A stretch of DNA of 64,000 nt from an uncultured Flavobacteriaceae bacterium (GTDB lineage: Bacteria; Bacteroidota; Bacteroidia; Flavobacteriales; Flavobacteriaceae). The position numbers and the translations under genes are program-made. This document shows, piece after piece, positions 42,965-51,748 of this stretch. The first letter of the stretch is position 1, and every line of letters begins with the position of its first letter. Below the pieces are notes generated by a model. The model saw only the letters and a list, made by a program, of their open reading frames with translations, had not been told where the DNA came from and searched no databases. Where the stretch lies: the NCBI GenBank assembly GCA_947502635.1, contig CANNAN010000004.1:372001-436000 (forward strand). Direction: 5' to 3'.

Positions 42965-43458
42965 TTTAAATAATTTTAGTATACAAAATAGGTGCTATTT
43001 ATAGTTTCAATAAATAATTGTACAAACGCAATGTTTATAATGCAACGTTTATTGAATACAGTGTTTCTTAAAATACCCAAAAGGGCACTTTTTAGACAAA
43101 AAGCCGTATAATATTCTAATAGGGAGAGATTAATCGCCTAATAAATAAGCGATTGGTTAAATATAATAAAAATATTTTAGAATTTATATTTCACTATGCT
43201 AGATGTGTTCTTAATACATAAAAATGTTTACTAACTCTACGTTTATCAAATAATAAACCTGTTTTAGTATTATGTAATTTTCTGAACATAATAAATAAGA
43301 AGAAAAAGCGCTTTAAGAGCTATAGAGATAAGACTAAAAACAAAGAACCATCCTAAATTTAGGATGGTTCTTTATGAGATAGAGTTTAAAAACTCATTAT
43401 GAAATTATTATTAAATTTTTACATTTTTTTTGCAAAGGTTTAACAATAGGTAAAATCC
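42965..43458. promoter_or_regulatory. Intergenic region with AATAGGGAGA motif
   Basis: In this 494-bp gap the motif CTAATAGGGAGAGATT with a following CGCCTAATAA (43116-43144) is related to those at 40768 and 5113; it lies about 160 bp upstream of the lipoprotein gene. The right part contains the terminator of the gene at 43459. Nothing else is recognised. Confidence 0.3.
43342..43373. terminator. Terminator of the dioxygenase-fold gene
   Basis: AAAGAACCATCCTAAA (43342-43357) and TTTAGGATGGTTCTTT (43358-43373) form a perfect long stem, 85 bp after the stop of the gene at 43459. Confidence 0.9.
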
Positions 43459-44088
43459 TTATTTAGAATATGAATCAATTTCTTTACCTAATATAATATC
43501 TCTTCTAGCAATATACAAGCCCTCTTTTTTATCCAGTTTAAGAATTCTGTCACTAACGTCTGTTCGTTTTACTTTCGAACGTCTATTATTAAATAACGGA
43601 TCATCATCAAAAAGGTATGTTTCAATTTTATATTCTGGTTTTCCTGGTTCTTTAACTATTGGTAGAATTTGTTTAAATTCATTACCATATATATATTTCC
43701 CAGGCACAAAGGTGTAAAATGTATAATGACCATCGGCATCTGTTCTTATCCAACCTCTATGACGTACATAACGTTTTTTATTATGCCTCTTTAATTCAAA
43801 ATTGCCATTCTCATCAGCCTGATGTATGAATAGAAGCACATTTTTAGCAGGTGTTACACCATCACTTTCGTAAATGGTACCAACTATCTTTAGCTTATTC
43901 TTTTTTGATGCAAAATCTGGTATGGTATCTACATTATTTAATTCTTTTTCTGAATAATCATAAACAGGACTTCGCTTCTTATAATTTTCAGGTTTCTCTT
44001 CTAAAACACTCGCAGATTCTTGCGCAGTGATCGTATCACAAAAGCATATTATACATGCTAAACAAAAAGTGATTATTAGATTTTTCAT
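43459..44088 (-). CDS. Exported intradiol-dioxygenase-fold protein lacking metal ligands
   Basis: The 209-residue protein has a signal peptide (about 1-22) and the fold pattern of intradiol ring-cleavage dioxygenases: IVGTIYESDGVTPAKNVLLFIHQADENG and GWIRTDADGHYTFYTFVPGKY. Iron-ligating residues of true members do not appear. The first Tyr position reads GNF, and the RPAHIH segment that supplies two histidines is replaced by EFKQILPIVKEPG; only the PGKY tyrosine remains. So it is probably a beta-sandwich binding protein and not an oxygenase. It stands alone on the minus strand. Confidence 0.72.
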   Translation of the reverse strand: MKNLIITFCLACIICFCDTITAQESASVLEEKPENYKKRSPVYDYSEKELNNVDTIPDFASKKNKLKIVGTIYESDGVTPAKNVLLFIHQADENGNFELKRHNKKRYVRHRGWIRTDADGHYTFYTFVPGKYIYGNEFKQILPIVKEPGKPEYKIETYLFDDDPLFNNRRSKVKRTDVSDRILKLDKKEGLYIARRDIILGKEIDSYSK

Positions 44089-44420
44089 AGGACTAACACT
44101 TAATAATTTATTTAAAATTAAGTCTTTATTTCCATAAAAAAATATAAATCACGTGAACTCTTAAATTACACGATGAAATGATTTTGTTGGCAAAAATCAT
44201 CGACAAAACGAGCCTTTTTTTTAAAATTACAACGCCTTGTTTGTAAATAAAAACCTATAAAAACCACAAAGTAATAATCAATAGAGATCAAATTTTATAA
44301 TAAAAAAGAGTGTCTAAAAATACCATTTCCTTCATAATTAAGCTTTTAAGACACCTTAATACATACACCTCGTTTTAGAAAAATTAATGCAACTTCATAT
44401 ACTTATAGTTAGTATATAAA
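44089..44420. other. Intergenic region with terminator of the PKD protein
   Basis: In this 332-bp gap the minus-strand sequence GTGTCTTAAAA (44344-44354) pairs with TTTTTAGACAC at 44309-44319 across a 24-base loop, with one mismatch, and is followed by TCTTTTTTATT. This fits an intrinsic terminator for the gene at 44421. The remainder is plain AT-rich sequence. Confidence 0.55.
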
Positions 44421-46271
44421 TTAATCTGACACCACAATTTTTTTAGTCTCTGTACCATGATCTGTATGTATAACAACAAGGTACAAACCTTTGTTTAATA
44501 TACGATTTGGTACTTCTACAATATTTTGAATAATCTTTTGTGTATGAATAACATTTCCTAAAACATCAAATATTTCAAGATTTCCATTAGTCACTTTTTG
44601 TGGTATCACTATCGTTAAATGGGCTCCCGAAGGCAAAGGATTAGGGTAAGCCTTCATTTTTTGCTCTGAATCGAAAGGCATCTCCACTCCAAGCACTCCT
44701 CCACAAGGATCTGTTAGCACTTCTGGCATGGTATCTTCTGTATGGTAGGGGCCGTGCCAAAAGGGTGTATACTGGGCTGAATATGCTGAATAATTGGATG
44801 GATAATTTTCTTGATATACTGGTCGTGTCCAAGATGCAGGATATTGATTGCCTCGCTCTATAATATTGTGCCCTAAAGTCTGAATACCAACCTCTAGTCC
44901 ATCATCTTGGTTACCATTAATAAATTCATTGTTTTCTACAATGATATCTCGCAATCCTTCTACAGTATTACTAGAACCTGTATCTTGAGGAGCTACTTGT
45001 AAGTGCCAACTATGCGGGGCTCCAGCTCTTCCAAAAATGTTATTATTAATTCTTACGTATTGTGTGTTTGGTAATACTTCTGTTACAGTCCCTGGATTAA
45101 AAATGACATGATCTGCTGGCCAATCATTCAGACCATTTGCCATTAATTTAAAATCAGTACGTAAATTATCTGTTTCTGGTCCCGTAAGTAAATTGTGGCC
45201 AATAACTGCTTTATAAGTAGCAAAAACTCTAAGTGTATGTTCTTTTGCTCGTTCTGATGTATTACCCAATATTGCCAAGTGATGTGCAATACCCGCAATG
45301 GCATTTTGGTAACCTGTTGGATCTCCTAACATATTTACATGATTTTCTACTATGGATATATTACCAGGTTGTTTCCAATCTGCAGGAGAAGAAGTCCCTC
45401 GCTGATTAATAGCATACCAAGTATTTGAAGCTGCAAATACGATGTTAGCACCATTACCAATAACATCGTTTTGATAAATTAACAAATTATTAAACATGAT
45501 TCTTTGTAGAATAAAAGGAACATCTAAGCCTTGCACAACCCCATTCTCTGGTGGTGTTGCTGCATTGTCTTCATCCATATCAATAGTTACCTGTGCTATT
45601 TTTGGTTTGGCTCCAGTACCGAAGCCACCTATATGGAAGTTACTACGATCCTTAATTCTCATAACACCCAAACCTGTAAAATCATCACCAGCTTTGAGTA
45701 GATAGCGTTTGTTACTTTCCCATGATGGCCATGAGGTAACATTACTTATTTGTTCTGCACCACTTGGAGCATCTGTAAAATCTGAACCCGTTGATATCAC
45801 AATTGTATTTGTATTGGCATAAAAAGTATTCGGGTCAAGCACTGTTATTGTTTGTGTAGCTTCAGACGAATCGCCATCAGCATTTCTAACAACAACTTTT
45901 ACAGTATAGGTACCTGGGATATCAAATACATGCGAAGCAAGAGGTGCTCCTGTTTCTATGTTCTTACTGAGTCCACTATGCGCCCATGTACCACTGCTTG
46001 GGTCTCCAAAACAAAAGGAGTAACCTAATTGTCTAAAAGTATCTATAGAAATGTCCGTATCTGTAGTCATAGTCGCATCAAAGAAAACGGATAAGGGCGC
46101 AGGACCCGATATTCTACTTGCAGTCATTTGTGCCTGTGGATTTGCCATGGTAGTATACCACATAAAAAAGAAAAGTATCAGCATAATGGGCTTAATACCT
46201 AAAAGATGATTTTTGATAGAATTAAGATGGTAAAAAATTTGGATTGGTTTGATTAAAAGTAGGTTTTTCAT
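44421..46271 (-). CDS. T9SS-secreted PKD protein with right-handed repeat body
   Basis: The 616-residue protein has two candidate starts. A cleaner signal peptide begins at the internal Met 30 (46184; MLILFFFMWYTTMA), so the N-terminal 29 residues may not be translated. A PKD domain (about 50-150, PAPLSVFFDATMTTDTD) is followed by a long region with repeating short strands (IVENHVNML, ILGNTSERAK, IVENNEFINGN) that suggests a right-handed beta helix as in pectate lyases or alginate lyases. The final ~75 residues are a T9SS sorting domain (YPNPLPSGAH...KGLYLVVI). It may act on or bind polysaccharide; no catalytic residues can be assigned by eye. Confidence 0.78.
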   Translation of the reverse strand: MKNLLLIKPIQIFYHLNSIKNHLLGIKPIMLILFFFMWYTTMANPQAQMTASRISGPAPLSVFFDATMTTDTDISIDTFRQLGYSFCFGDPSSGTWAHSGLSKNIETGAPLASHVFDIPGTYTVKVVVRNADGDSSEATQTITVLDPNTFYANTNTIVISTGSDFTDAPSGAEQISNVTSWPSWESNKRYLLKAGDDFTGLGVMRIKDRSNFHIGGFGTGAKPKIAQVTIDMDEDNAATPPENGVVQGLDVPFILQRIMFNNLLIYQNDVIGNGANIVFAASNTWYAINQRGTSSPADWKQPGNISIVENHVNMLGDPTGYQNAIAGIAHHLAILGNTSERAKEHTLRVFATYKAVIGHNLLTGPETDNLRTDFKLMANGLNDWPADHVIFNPGTVTEVLPNTQYVRINNNIFGRAGAPHSWHLQVAPQDTGSSNTVEGLRDIIVENNEFINGNQDDGLEVGIQTLGHNIIERGNQYPASWTRPVYQENYPSNYSAYSAQYTPFWHGPYHTEDTMPEVLTDPCGGVLGVEMPFDSEQKMKAYPNPLPSGAHLTIVIPQKVTNGNLEIFDVLGNVIHTQKIIQNIVEVPNRILNKGLYLVVIHTDHGTETKKIVVSD

Positions 46272-46578
46272 AAATGGTGATTTAATTAATAAATTTGGAA
46301 TTAAACTAGAACTTAAAACGGTACTATCTATTTTAGTCCTAAATCAATACCTTTAGTTTATATAACAGATGACTTTTATATTTTCCTACCCTTATTTTTA
46401 GTATTTCTTACATAAATTCAACATAAAAATTGAATTTGTTTAATCTGTATACTTATTATAAATTTCCTTTTAAACTCTAACAGTATATTAACATCGTTTT
46501 CTGATATTTTTATATAAATTCGCCCATTGAAAAATAAAAAGGTAGTGTGTTTACCTTTTTATAGTATCAAATTTTAAT
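46272..46578. promoter_or_regulatory. Divergent region with leader hairpin before the M23 gene
   Basis: AAAAAGGTA (46536-46544), a 7-base loop and TACCTTTTT (46552-46560) form a perfect 9-bp hairpin ending in five T, 18 bp before the M23 start. A TAAATTCG element upstream (about 46515-46522) resembles a -7 box. The hairpin would be transcribed as part of the leader and could act as an attenuator. Confidence 0.5.
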
Positions 46579-47490
46579 ATGAAATTTCTAGTCTCTCTCA
46601 TCTTTTTTACCCTGTCTGTGTTTAGCTTCGGACAAAATAAGCCAAGTACAATTGAATTAATTGATTATTCAGATTTTCCGTTTACCAAAACAGAGATAAT
46701 CCTTAAAAATTCCAGCAATAATGCTGATTTATTAAATCTAACAAAAGAGCACTGGGATACAACGGCCTATAATCCTTATAAGCATGTAAAGATTAATTTC
46801 CCTGTACAAATTAAGTTTGATGATAGTACATATACCCCTCCAATTAGTTTTAAAAAAGTGGTAACATCTCATTATGGATGGCGAAGAGGACGTGCTCACA
46901 GAGGTATAGACATTGATCTTGTTACTGGGGATAGTGTGGTATCTATATTTGATGGTGTTGTTCGTTTTGCCAATTACAGCAGAGGGCATGGAAAAACAGT
47001 GATTGTAAGGCACCCAAATGGCCTAGAAACTGTTTATGCACATTTATCGAAATACGCAGTTAAAGCCAATGATATAATAAAAAAAGGAGAACTTCTGGGT
47101 TATGGTGGGGCTTCAGGAAATGCCAGAGGGAGTCATTTACACTTGGTTATTAACTACAAAGGCGTCTCTATAAACCCCGAATATTTGTTTGATTTTAGTG
47201 AACAGAATGAAATACGTTCTAAAAATATTTGGGTAACCAAAAACTGGGTACAACCAGGCCTTCACAGTTCTAAAAGACAAACAAAATTAACTATTTTAGA
47301 TACCAAAGAGAAAGCTATTGCCAGCTTAGAAAAACGCAAAAAAGTTTATATTGTTAAACGAGGGGATACATTATCTGGAATTTCATCAAAAAATAATTTA
47401 TCTATTGCTTCCATCTGCAAGTCTAATTATATTAGAAAAACAACTCCAATAAAAATAGGTCAAAAATTAATTCTTGAATATACATTTTGA
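46579..47490 (+). CDS. M23 peptidase with C-terminal LysM domain
   Basis: The 303-residue protein has a signal peptide (about 1-18), an M23 (LytM) endopeptidase domain at about 98-215 and a LysM domain at about 255-300. Zinc ligands are visible in HRGIDID (His, Asp) and SHLHLVI (HxH). VRHPNGLETVYAHL is the usual middle block. LysM reads YIVKRGDTLSGISSKNNLS. It should cut peptidoglycan cross-bridges in the periplasm during growth or division, or act as a divisome-activator type if the active site is impaired, but the ligands look intact. Confidence 0.92.
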   Translation: MKFLVSLIFFTLSVFSFGQNKPSTIELIDYSDFPFTKTEIILKNSSNNADLLNLTKEHWDTTAYNPYKHVKINFPVQIKFDDSTYTPPISFKKVVTSHYGWRRGRAHRGIDIDLVTGDSVVSIFDGVVRFANYSRGHGKTVIVRHPNGLETVYAHLSKYAVKANDIIKKGELLGYGGASGNARGSHLHLVINYKGVSINPEYLFDFSEQNEIRSKNIWVTKNWVQPGLHSSKRQTKLTILDTKEKAIASLEKRKKVYIVKRGDTLSGISSKNNLSIASICKSNYIRKTTPIKIGQKLILEYTF

Positions 47491-47619
47491 AAACTTGATT
47501 CTTTATGTTTCAAAGGACTCCAACTATAGATTATACTAAACGTACTATTAAAAAAGAGCTTGTTGCGTTCAAAAATCAATTTGATAAGCAATAACTAATA
47601 CTTAAGTTTCAATTTATTT

Positions 47620-48669
47620 TTAATTATTAAGTATTCTATTAATCTCAACAAACCAGTCGTCAATAGTCGTTTCATTAGTATTTAAAGCAACACTACCATT
47701 CCCATAAGGTTCGTATATGTTTTTATTTGTTACCGAAAAGAACCCAACTGTTGGGTTTAAAGAGGCACTTGCCAAGTGCATAACGCCGTTATCTGCTGCT
47801 ATAAATACAGACGTATTTTTTATAATAGCTCCCATCTCGCGAATATCTTTACTATAAAAATTTGGTGCTTTAAATGAAATTTTTGAAATATTCTCAATAG
47901 GCAGCATTTCTATAACATTATAATTGGGGTATTCTGCCTTTAAACGTGTATAAACTGTTTCCCACCAATCTTCAGAATAACATTTTGCGCCCGTCGCATT
48001 GGTATAAATACAAATTGTTTTTTTATCATTTTTAACGATTGCGTCTAATATTTTCTTCCCGCTTGCTATTTCGGTAGCATTCAGCTTAATATTTAAAACG
48101 GGGACTTCATTGGTATTTTTAGGAAACCCCAATTTTTCTAAAAAATGCCTCAAATTATAAACTGGGTATTTAGAAATATGCTCATAATCTTTATAGGTGT
48201 TCTGAATATCTTCATCAACGGTACCAAAAACTTTGTATGTTGCTTTAGCGAATTGAGTTGATAATCTGCCCGATGATGAGTTTTTATCACCATTAATTAT
48301 TAAATCATAACGTTTCTTTCTCAATTTTAACCAACACCATCCATAATTAAATAAGTGATTAAATGGTTTTTTAGGTAATTGAATAATTTTATCGATTTGT
48401 TCATAATTTTCAAATACTGGATACGCTACGCCACCTTTAACAAACAAATCAATTTTACAATCTGGAAAGCTATCAATGATTTCTTGTACTAAAGGAGTCA
48501 ATAATAATTGATTTCCTAATCTATGGTTGGGTCTGGAAATAAGTATATTTTTTATTTCAATTTTGCTGTTTGGATCAATTTTAGGGATAGAATAAGAGTT
48601 GCCTATATTCTTAGTAAGCCCTTTCATTATCTTACGCCTAAAAACATTGATTTTCCCAGGTATCTTCAT
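47620..48669 (-). CDS. Glycosyltransferase family 9 (heptosyltransferase-like)
   Basis: The 349-residue protein shows the two-domain GT-B pattern of ADP-heptose transferases for LPS or O-antigen core: N-terminal ISRPNHRLGNQLLLTPLVQEI (about 49-69), IDLFVKGGVAY, and a C-terminal block with IAADNGVMHLASASLNPTVGFF (about 290-311), where D.G..H.A..L is the nucleotide-sugar site. It sits in the cytoplasm or on the inner face of the inner membrane. A long basic N-terminal segment (about 1-45) precedes the fold. A matching promoter lies upstream (48720-48751). It stands alone. Confidence 0.88.
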   Translation of the reverse strand: MKIPGKINVFRRKIMKGLTKNIGNSYSIPKIDPNSKIEIKNILISRPNHRLGNQLLLTPLVQEIIDSFPDCKIDLFVKGGVAYPVFENYEQIDKIIQLPKKPFNHLFNYGWCWLKLRKKRYDLIINGDKNSSSGRLSTQFAKATYKVFGTVDEDIQNTYKDYEHISKYPVYNLRHFLEKLGFPKNTNEVPVLNIKLNATEIASGKKILDAIVKNDKKTICIYTNATGAKCYSEDWWETVYTRLKAEYPNYNVIEMLPIENISKISFKAPNFYSKDIREMGAIIKNTSVFIAADNGVMHLASASLNPTVGFFSVTNKNIYEPYGNGSVALNTNETTIDDWFVEINRILNN

Positions 48670-48719
48670 TAAATTTATTTAAAATGGTTTATTAATATGA
48701 TTCATATATCATAAACGCG

Positions 48720-48751
48720 CAAAATTACGAATAAGGTAATCGCTAGCCAAA
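48720..48751 (-). promoter_or_regulatory. Bacteroidota-type promoter of the GT9 gene
   Basis: On the minus strand TTTG at 48748-48751 and TAATTTTG at 48720-48727 match the -33/-7 elements with 20 bases between. Transcription should start near 48714, giving a leader of about 44 bases. Confidence 0.65.
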
Positions 48752-48805
48752 TTCAAAACTATTATGAAATCATAATACTATTACTTATTAAGTTTACAAA
48801 TAAAA

Positions 48806-48844
48806 AAAATGATTTATAAGCAAAGTTGCTTATAAATCATTTTA
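48806..48844. terminator. Terminator of the reductase operon
   Basis: AAAATGATTTATAAGCAA (48808-48825) is followed, after the base triplet AGT, by TTGCTTATAAATCATTTT on the other arm (with one shared base), giving a stem of about 17 bp with A- and T-runs, just after the stop at 48867. Confidence 0.85.
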
Positions 48845-48866
48845 AAAACCTTCGATTATAAAAATA

Positions 48867-49934
48867 CTAATAAGTTGTATAGCCCTCTGCTTCTGCCGAA
48901 TAAAACAAATCCATATTAGGTGCCACTAATACGTCATCAGATTTAATTTTTTCAACAAAATTAGGATTAGAAATATATGGCCTGCCCACATAAACTAAAT
49001 CGTAACCTTTGTTTAAAACAGATGTTGCTCTTTCAGAATTATTGATATCTCCTCCAGTAATAACCGTTCCTTTAAAGGTATCTTTAATTATTTTCTGAAT
49101 ATCTACTGCGAAATCCGGAGCTGCAAAAGCGACACGTTGATCCACAACATGTATATATGCAATTTTTAATTCCGATAATTCTTTAGCCAAATAAGTAAAC
49201 ACACTTTCTACTTCATTATGATGTGCTTCCATGTCGTTAAACGCTCCATAAGGCGAAAAACGAATCCCTACTTTTTCGGCTCCAATTTTTTCAACAATCT
49301 GCTTTGTTGTTTCCATTACAAACCGACTTCTGTTAATGTAGTTTCCTCCATAAAAATCTGTTCTTTGATTTGATTTTGGGTTTAAAAACTGATTTAACAA
49401 ATAGCCATTTGCCGCATGAATTTCTATACCATCAGCTCCAGCTTCTTCAACCAACCTATAAGAAGCCTCAACAAATTCATTTTTGGCAATCTCAATATCT
49501 TCAAGAGTCATCTCCTTTGGGGTATCATGAGCAACCATACCTGTTTCTGTAAAAATTTCTCCAGCTGCCTGAATTGCAGATGGTGCTACAGTGAAGGCAC
49601 CCGTTGGTAAATTTACTTTTCCTGTAATGCGACCGCAGTGCATAAGTTGAATAAAAATTTTCCCGCCTTCTTCGTGTACAGCCTTCACTATTTTTTTCCA
49701 CCCAGCAATTTGTTCGTCATTAAAAGCTCCAGGTATTCTAGGGTATCCCAAACCATTTGCAGACGGAGATGTCCCTTCTGTTATTATTAACCCTGCTCCT
49801 GCTCTTTGCTTATAATATTCTGCCATTAACTCGTTAGGGATGTTATTTATAGCACGGCATCTCGTCATTGGTGCCATAACAATTCTATTCTTTAAAGTTG
49901 TGTTTCCTAATTGATACGATTCAAATACATTCAT
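48867..49934 (-). CDS. Alkene reductase, Old Yellow Enzyme family (NemA-like)
   Basis: The 355-residue FMN-dependent NADPH reductase has the canonical opening LKNRIVMAPMTRCRA, the substrate-anion site HAANGYLLNQFL (His and Asn at about 173-176) and GGDINN plus LVYVGRPYI near the end for FMN phosphate. It reduces activated C=C bonds or nitro groups of electrophiles such as N-ethylmaleimide or glycerol trinitrate. The gene is the last of a TetR/RidA-like/OYE set; the spacing to the previous gene is 19 bp. The arrangement resembles E. coli nemRA, in which the reductase detoxifies the inducers. Confidence 0.93.
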   Translation of the reverse strand: MNVFESYQLGNTTLKNRIVMAPMTRCRAINNIPNELMAEYYKQRAGAGLIITEGTSPSANGLGYPRIPGAFNDEQIAGWKKIVKAVHEEGGKIFIQLMHCGRITGKVNLPTGAFTVAPSAIQAAGEIFTETGMVAHDTPKEMTLEDIEIAKNEFVEASYRLVEEAGADGIEIHAANGYLLNQFLNPKSNQRTDFYGGNYINRSRFVMETTKQIVEKIGAEKVGIRFSPYGAFNDMEAHHNEVESVFTYLAKELSELKIAYIHVVDQRVAFAAPDFAVDIQKIIKDTFKGTVITGGDINNSERATSVLNKGYDLVYVGRPYISNPNFVEKIKSDDVLVAPNMDLFYSAEAEGYTTY

Positions 49935-49953
49935 TTTATTTTAAATTTTTGTT

Positions 49954-50412
49954 TTATTTATTAAGAGTAAATGTGCAGGTTAAACCCACACTTAAGTTAT
50001 CATATAGTTTGTCTACACCAAATATGGCTCTGGAGTGTGTCCCTTTATCATCTAATAGGTTTAGAAATAAATCTGAGGCACCATCAACGACTTTAGGCGC
50101 ATCGTTCCAATCGCCATAAGATTGATAATAAGCATCTAAGTGATTTAAGCCTTCAATATTATTAAACCCTACTTTTTCATTTATTTGAGCTATAACATTT
50201 AACGCACACATTTGCATCGCTTTATATCCATCTTCTGTTGTTAGGTCTGCCCCGAGCCTTCCTTGATAATACAATTCTCCTTTTAAAATCGGAAACTGAA
50301 TGGCTACATATACAATGCGACCTCTAATATTAACCGAAACATACGAACCGCCTGGTGTAGATACATTTGGGAGTTCTAGATTTAAAGTTTTTAATTTTTC
50401 TTTTATATTCAT
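49954..50412 (-). CDS. RidA (YjgF/L-PSP endoribonuclease)-family protein
   Basis: The 152-residue protein fits the chorismate-mutase-like branch of the RidA family: VSVNIRGRIVYVAIQFPI, GYKAMQMCALNVIAQI and HSRAIFGVDKLYDNLSVGL with the final beta strand. Canonical RidA hydrolyses reactive imines/enamines; this branch has no proven reaction. It lies between the TetR regulator and the OYE gene and starts 56 bp downstream of the regulator's stop, immediately behind an operator copy at 50432. A role in handling reactive electrophiles or their products is inferred from the neighbours. Confidence 0.82.
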   Translation of the reverse strand: MNIKEKLKTLNLELPNVSTPGGSYVSVNIRGRIVYVAIQFPILKGELYYQGRLGADLTTEDGYKAMQMCALNVIAQINEKVGFNNIEGLNHLDAYYQSYGDWNDAPKVVDGASDLFLNLLDDKGTHSRAIFGVDKLYDNLSVGLTCTFTLNK

Positions 50413-50431
50413 TTATTTATATTTTAACTAT

Positions 50432-50446
50432 TAGACCAGTCGACTA
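50432..50446. promoter_or_regulatory. TetR-type operator upstream of the RidA/OYE genes
   Basis: TAGACCAGTCGACTA matches the 51053 site at 14 of 15 bases. It is placed 20 bp upstream of the RidA-like ATG, inside the gap behind the regulator gene, so it can control the two downstream genes separately. Confidence 0.7.
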
Positions 50447-50468
50447 TTAATATTCAAAAAAATTTACA

Positions 50469-51044
50469 TTACAATATATATTCATCTAGAAATTCAATAT
50501 ATACATTTATATATTTACTAGATCTAGAAGATTTCATTCTTAAAAGCGCACCTTCCCAACCCGAAATTATAAAACTTGCCATGTCTTTTGCTGTTTTTTC
50601 ATTCTTAATAACATGCGCGCGCTGTCCTTCTGCAATACATGTTTCAAAACTTTCATCCCACAGCTCTAAACCAGAGGCTATTGAAGTACGTAATATTTCC
50701 GATTGATCCGATAGTTCAAGACTACAATTTCCTAATAAACAACCTTCTTTGAATTCATTTTTCTCATGCATATCTCTCATTTTTCTAAAAAAAACAAGAA
50801 TACGCTCTCTGTGATTTAGACTCGTGTCATCTAAATAACTTTCTAAAACACTTATAGAATGTTCTGAATGGTATTTAATTAACTGTAAACCAAAATCTTC
50901 TTTACTTTTAAAATAATAGTAAAAGGATCCTTTAGGAATAGCTGCTGTATCAAGAATTTCCTGAATACCAACGTTATTGTATCCTTTCTTTAACACCAGC
51001 TCTGCTCCTATGGCTAAAATATTATTTACAGTATCTTTTTTCAT
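50469..51044 (-). CDS. TetR/AcrR-family repressor (NemR-like context)
   Basis: The 191-residue regulator has a TetR DNA-binding helix-turn-helix at about 10-55 (GYNNVGIQEILDTAAIPKGSFYYYFKSKEDFG), the classical pattern, and a helical ligand-binding domain with a CLLGNCSLELS segment (about 100) carrying two cysteines close together. Cysteines at such a place could sense electrophiles as in NemR (inference). It is the first gene of the operon and its own promoter overlaps an operator at 51053, so it should autoregulate. Confidence 0.92.
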   Translation of the reverse strand: MKKDTVNNILAIGAELVLKKGYNNVGIQEILDTAAIPKGSFYYYFKSKEDFGLQLIKYHSEHSISVLESYLDDTSLNHRERILVFFRKMRDMHEKNEFKEGCLLGNCSLELSDQSEILRTSIASGLELWDESFETCIAEGQRAHVIKNEKTAKDMASFIISGWEGALLRMKSSRSSKYINVYIEFLDEYIL

Positions 51045-51052
51045 TCCTATAT

Positions 51053-51075
51053 TAGACCAGTCGTCTACAAAAGTA
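51053..51075 (-). promoter_or_regulatory. Operator and promoter of the TetR gene
   Basis: TAGACCAGTCGTCTA (51053-51067) abuts TACTTTTG (minus strand, 51068-51075), an exact -7 element. A repressor bound here would block the start of transcription. A TTTG at 51092-51095 is a possible -33 box with a short 16-base spacer. Confidence 0.7.
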
Positions 51076-51207
51076 GTTCTTTTTTGTATTACAAACTATT
51101 TTTTATTTTTTTTTAGTTAAATGCAACCCTTTATTTATTTTGTTGTCTATAATAGTAGCTTGAAAAATAAAACTATTTTTAAGGCTTATAAGAGCTCAAA
51201 AGAATAA

Positions 51208-51747
51208 TTGGAAACCAATATATTATACACTCATAAATCACTTGTTGAAGAAAGCAAGTTAGGTGACAGAAATGCGCAATACAAATTGTATGAGCTCTAT
51301 GTTGACGCTATGTATAATATTAGTATGCGTATGATGCATATAAAAGAAGATGCTGAAGATGTTGTACAAGATAGTTTTATTGAAGCTTTTAATAATTTAT
51401 CATCTTTTAGATATGAAAGCACCTTTGGTTCTTGGTTAAAACGTATTGTAATTAATAAAAGCATCAATCAATTAAAAAAGAAAAAAATACCAGTAATACC
51501 TATAGAAAACCAAATGTATCATATAAAGGAAGATACGGAAGATGTGCCTCCAGAAATTGATATTAAAAATATAATTAAAGGCATTAGATTATTACCTTCT
51601 GGTTATCAGCAAATAATAAATTTATATTTAGTTGAAGGTTATGATCATGTTGAGATTTCAGAAATATTGGGGATCTCCCCTTCAACTTCTAAATCCCAGT
51701 ATCATAGAGCAAAGAAAAAATTAGTTGAAATTGTAAAGACATTATAA
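51208..51747 (+). CDS. ECF RNA polymerase sigma factor (RpoE-like)
   Basis: The 179-residue protein has sigma region 2 (about 25-90, EDAEDVVQDSFIEAF, FGSWLKRIVINKSINQL) and region 4 (about 120-175, LPSGYQQIINLYLVEGYDHVEISEILGISPSTSKSQYHRAKKKL). A TAA directly precedes the frame and the first in-frame ATG lies inside region 2, so the start must be the TTG at 51208. It is the first gene of an operon with an anti-sigma candidate 1 bp after its stop. It probably responds to envelope stress or a surface signal. Confidence 0.92.
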   Translation: METNILYTHKSLVEESKLGDRNAQYKLYELYVDAMYNISMRMMHIKEDAEDVVQDSFIEAFNNLSSFRYESTFGSWLKRIVINKSINQLKKKKIPVIPIENQMYHIKEDTEDVPPEIDIKNIIKGIRLLPSGYQQIINLYLVEGYDHVEISEILGISPSTSKSQYHRAKKKLVEIVKTL

Positions 51748-51748
51748 T

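Noticed and set aside
47505-47594. 29-codon ORF between the M23 gene and the GT9 gene (MFQRTPTIDYTKRT...)
   Set aside because: Composition is protein-like, but it is very short, has no partner and could be chance; left out of the gene list.
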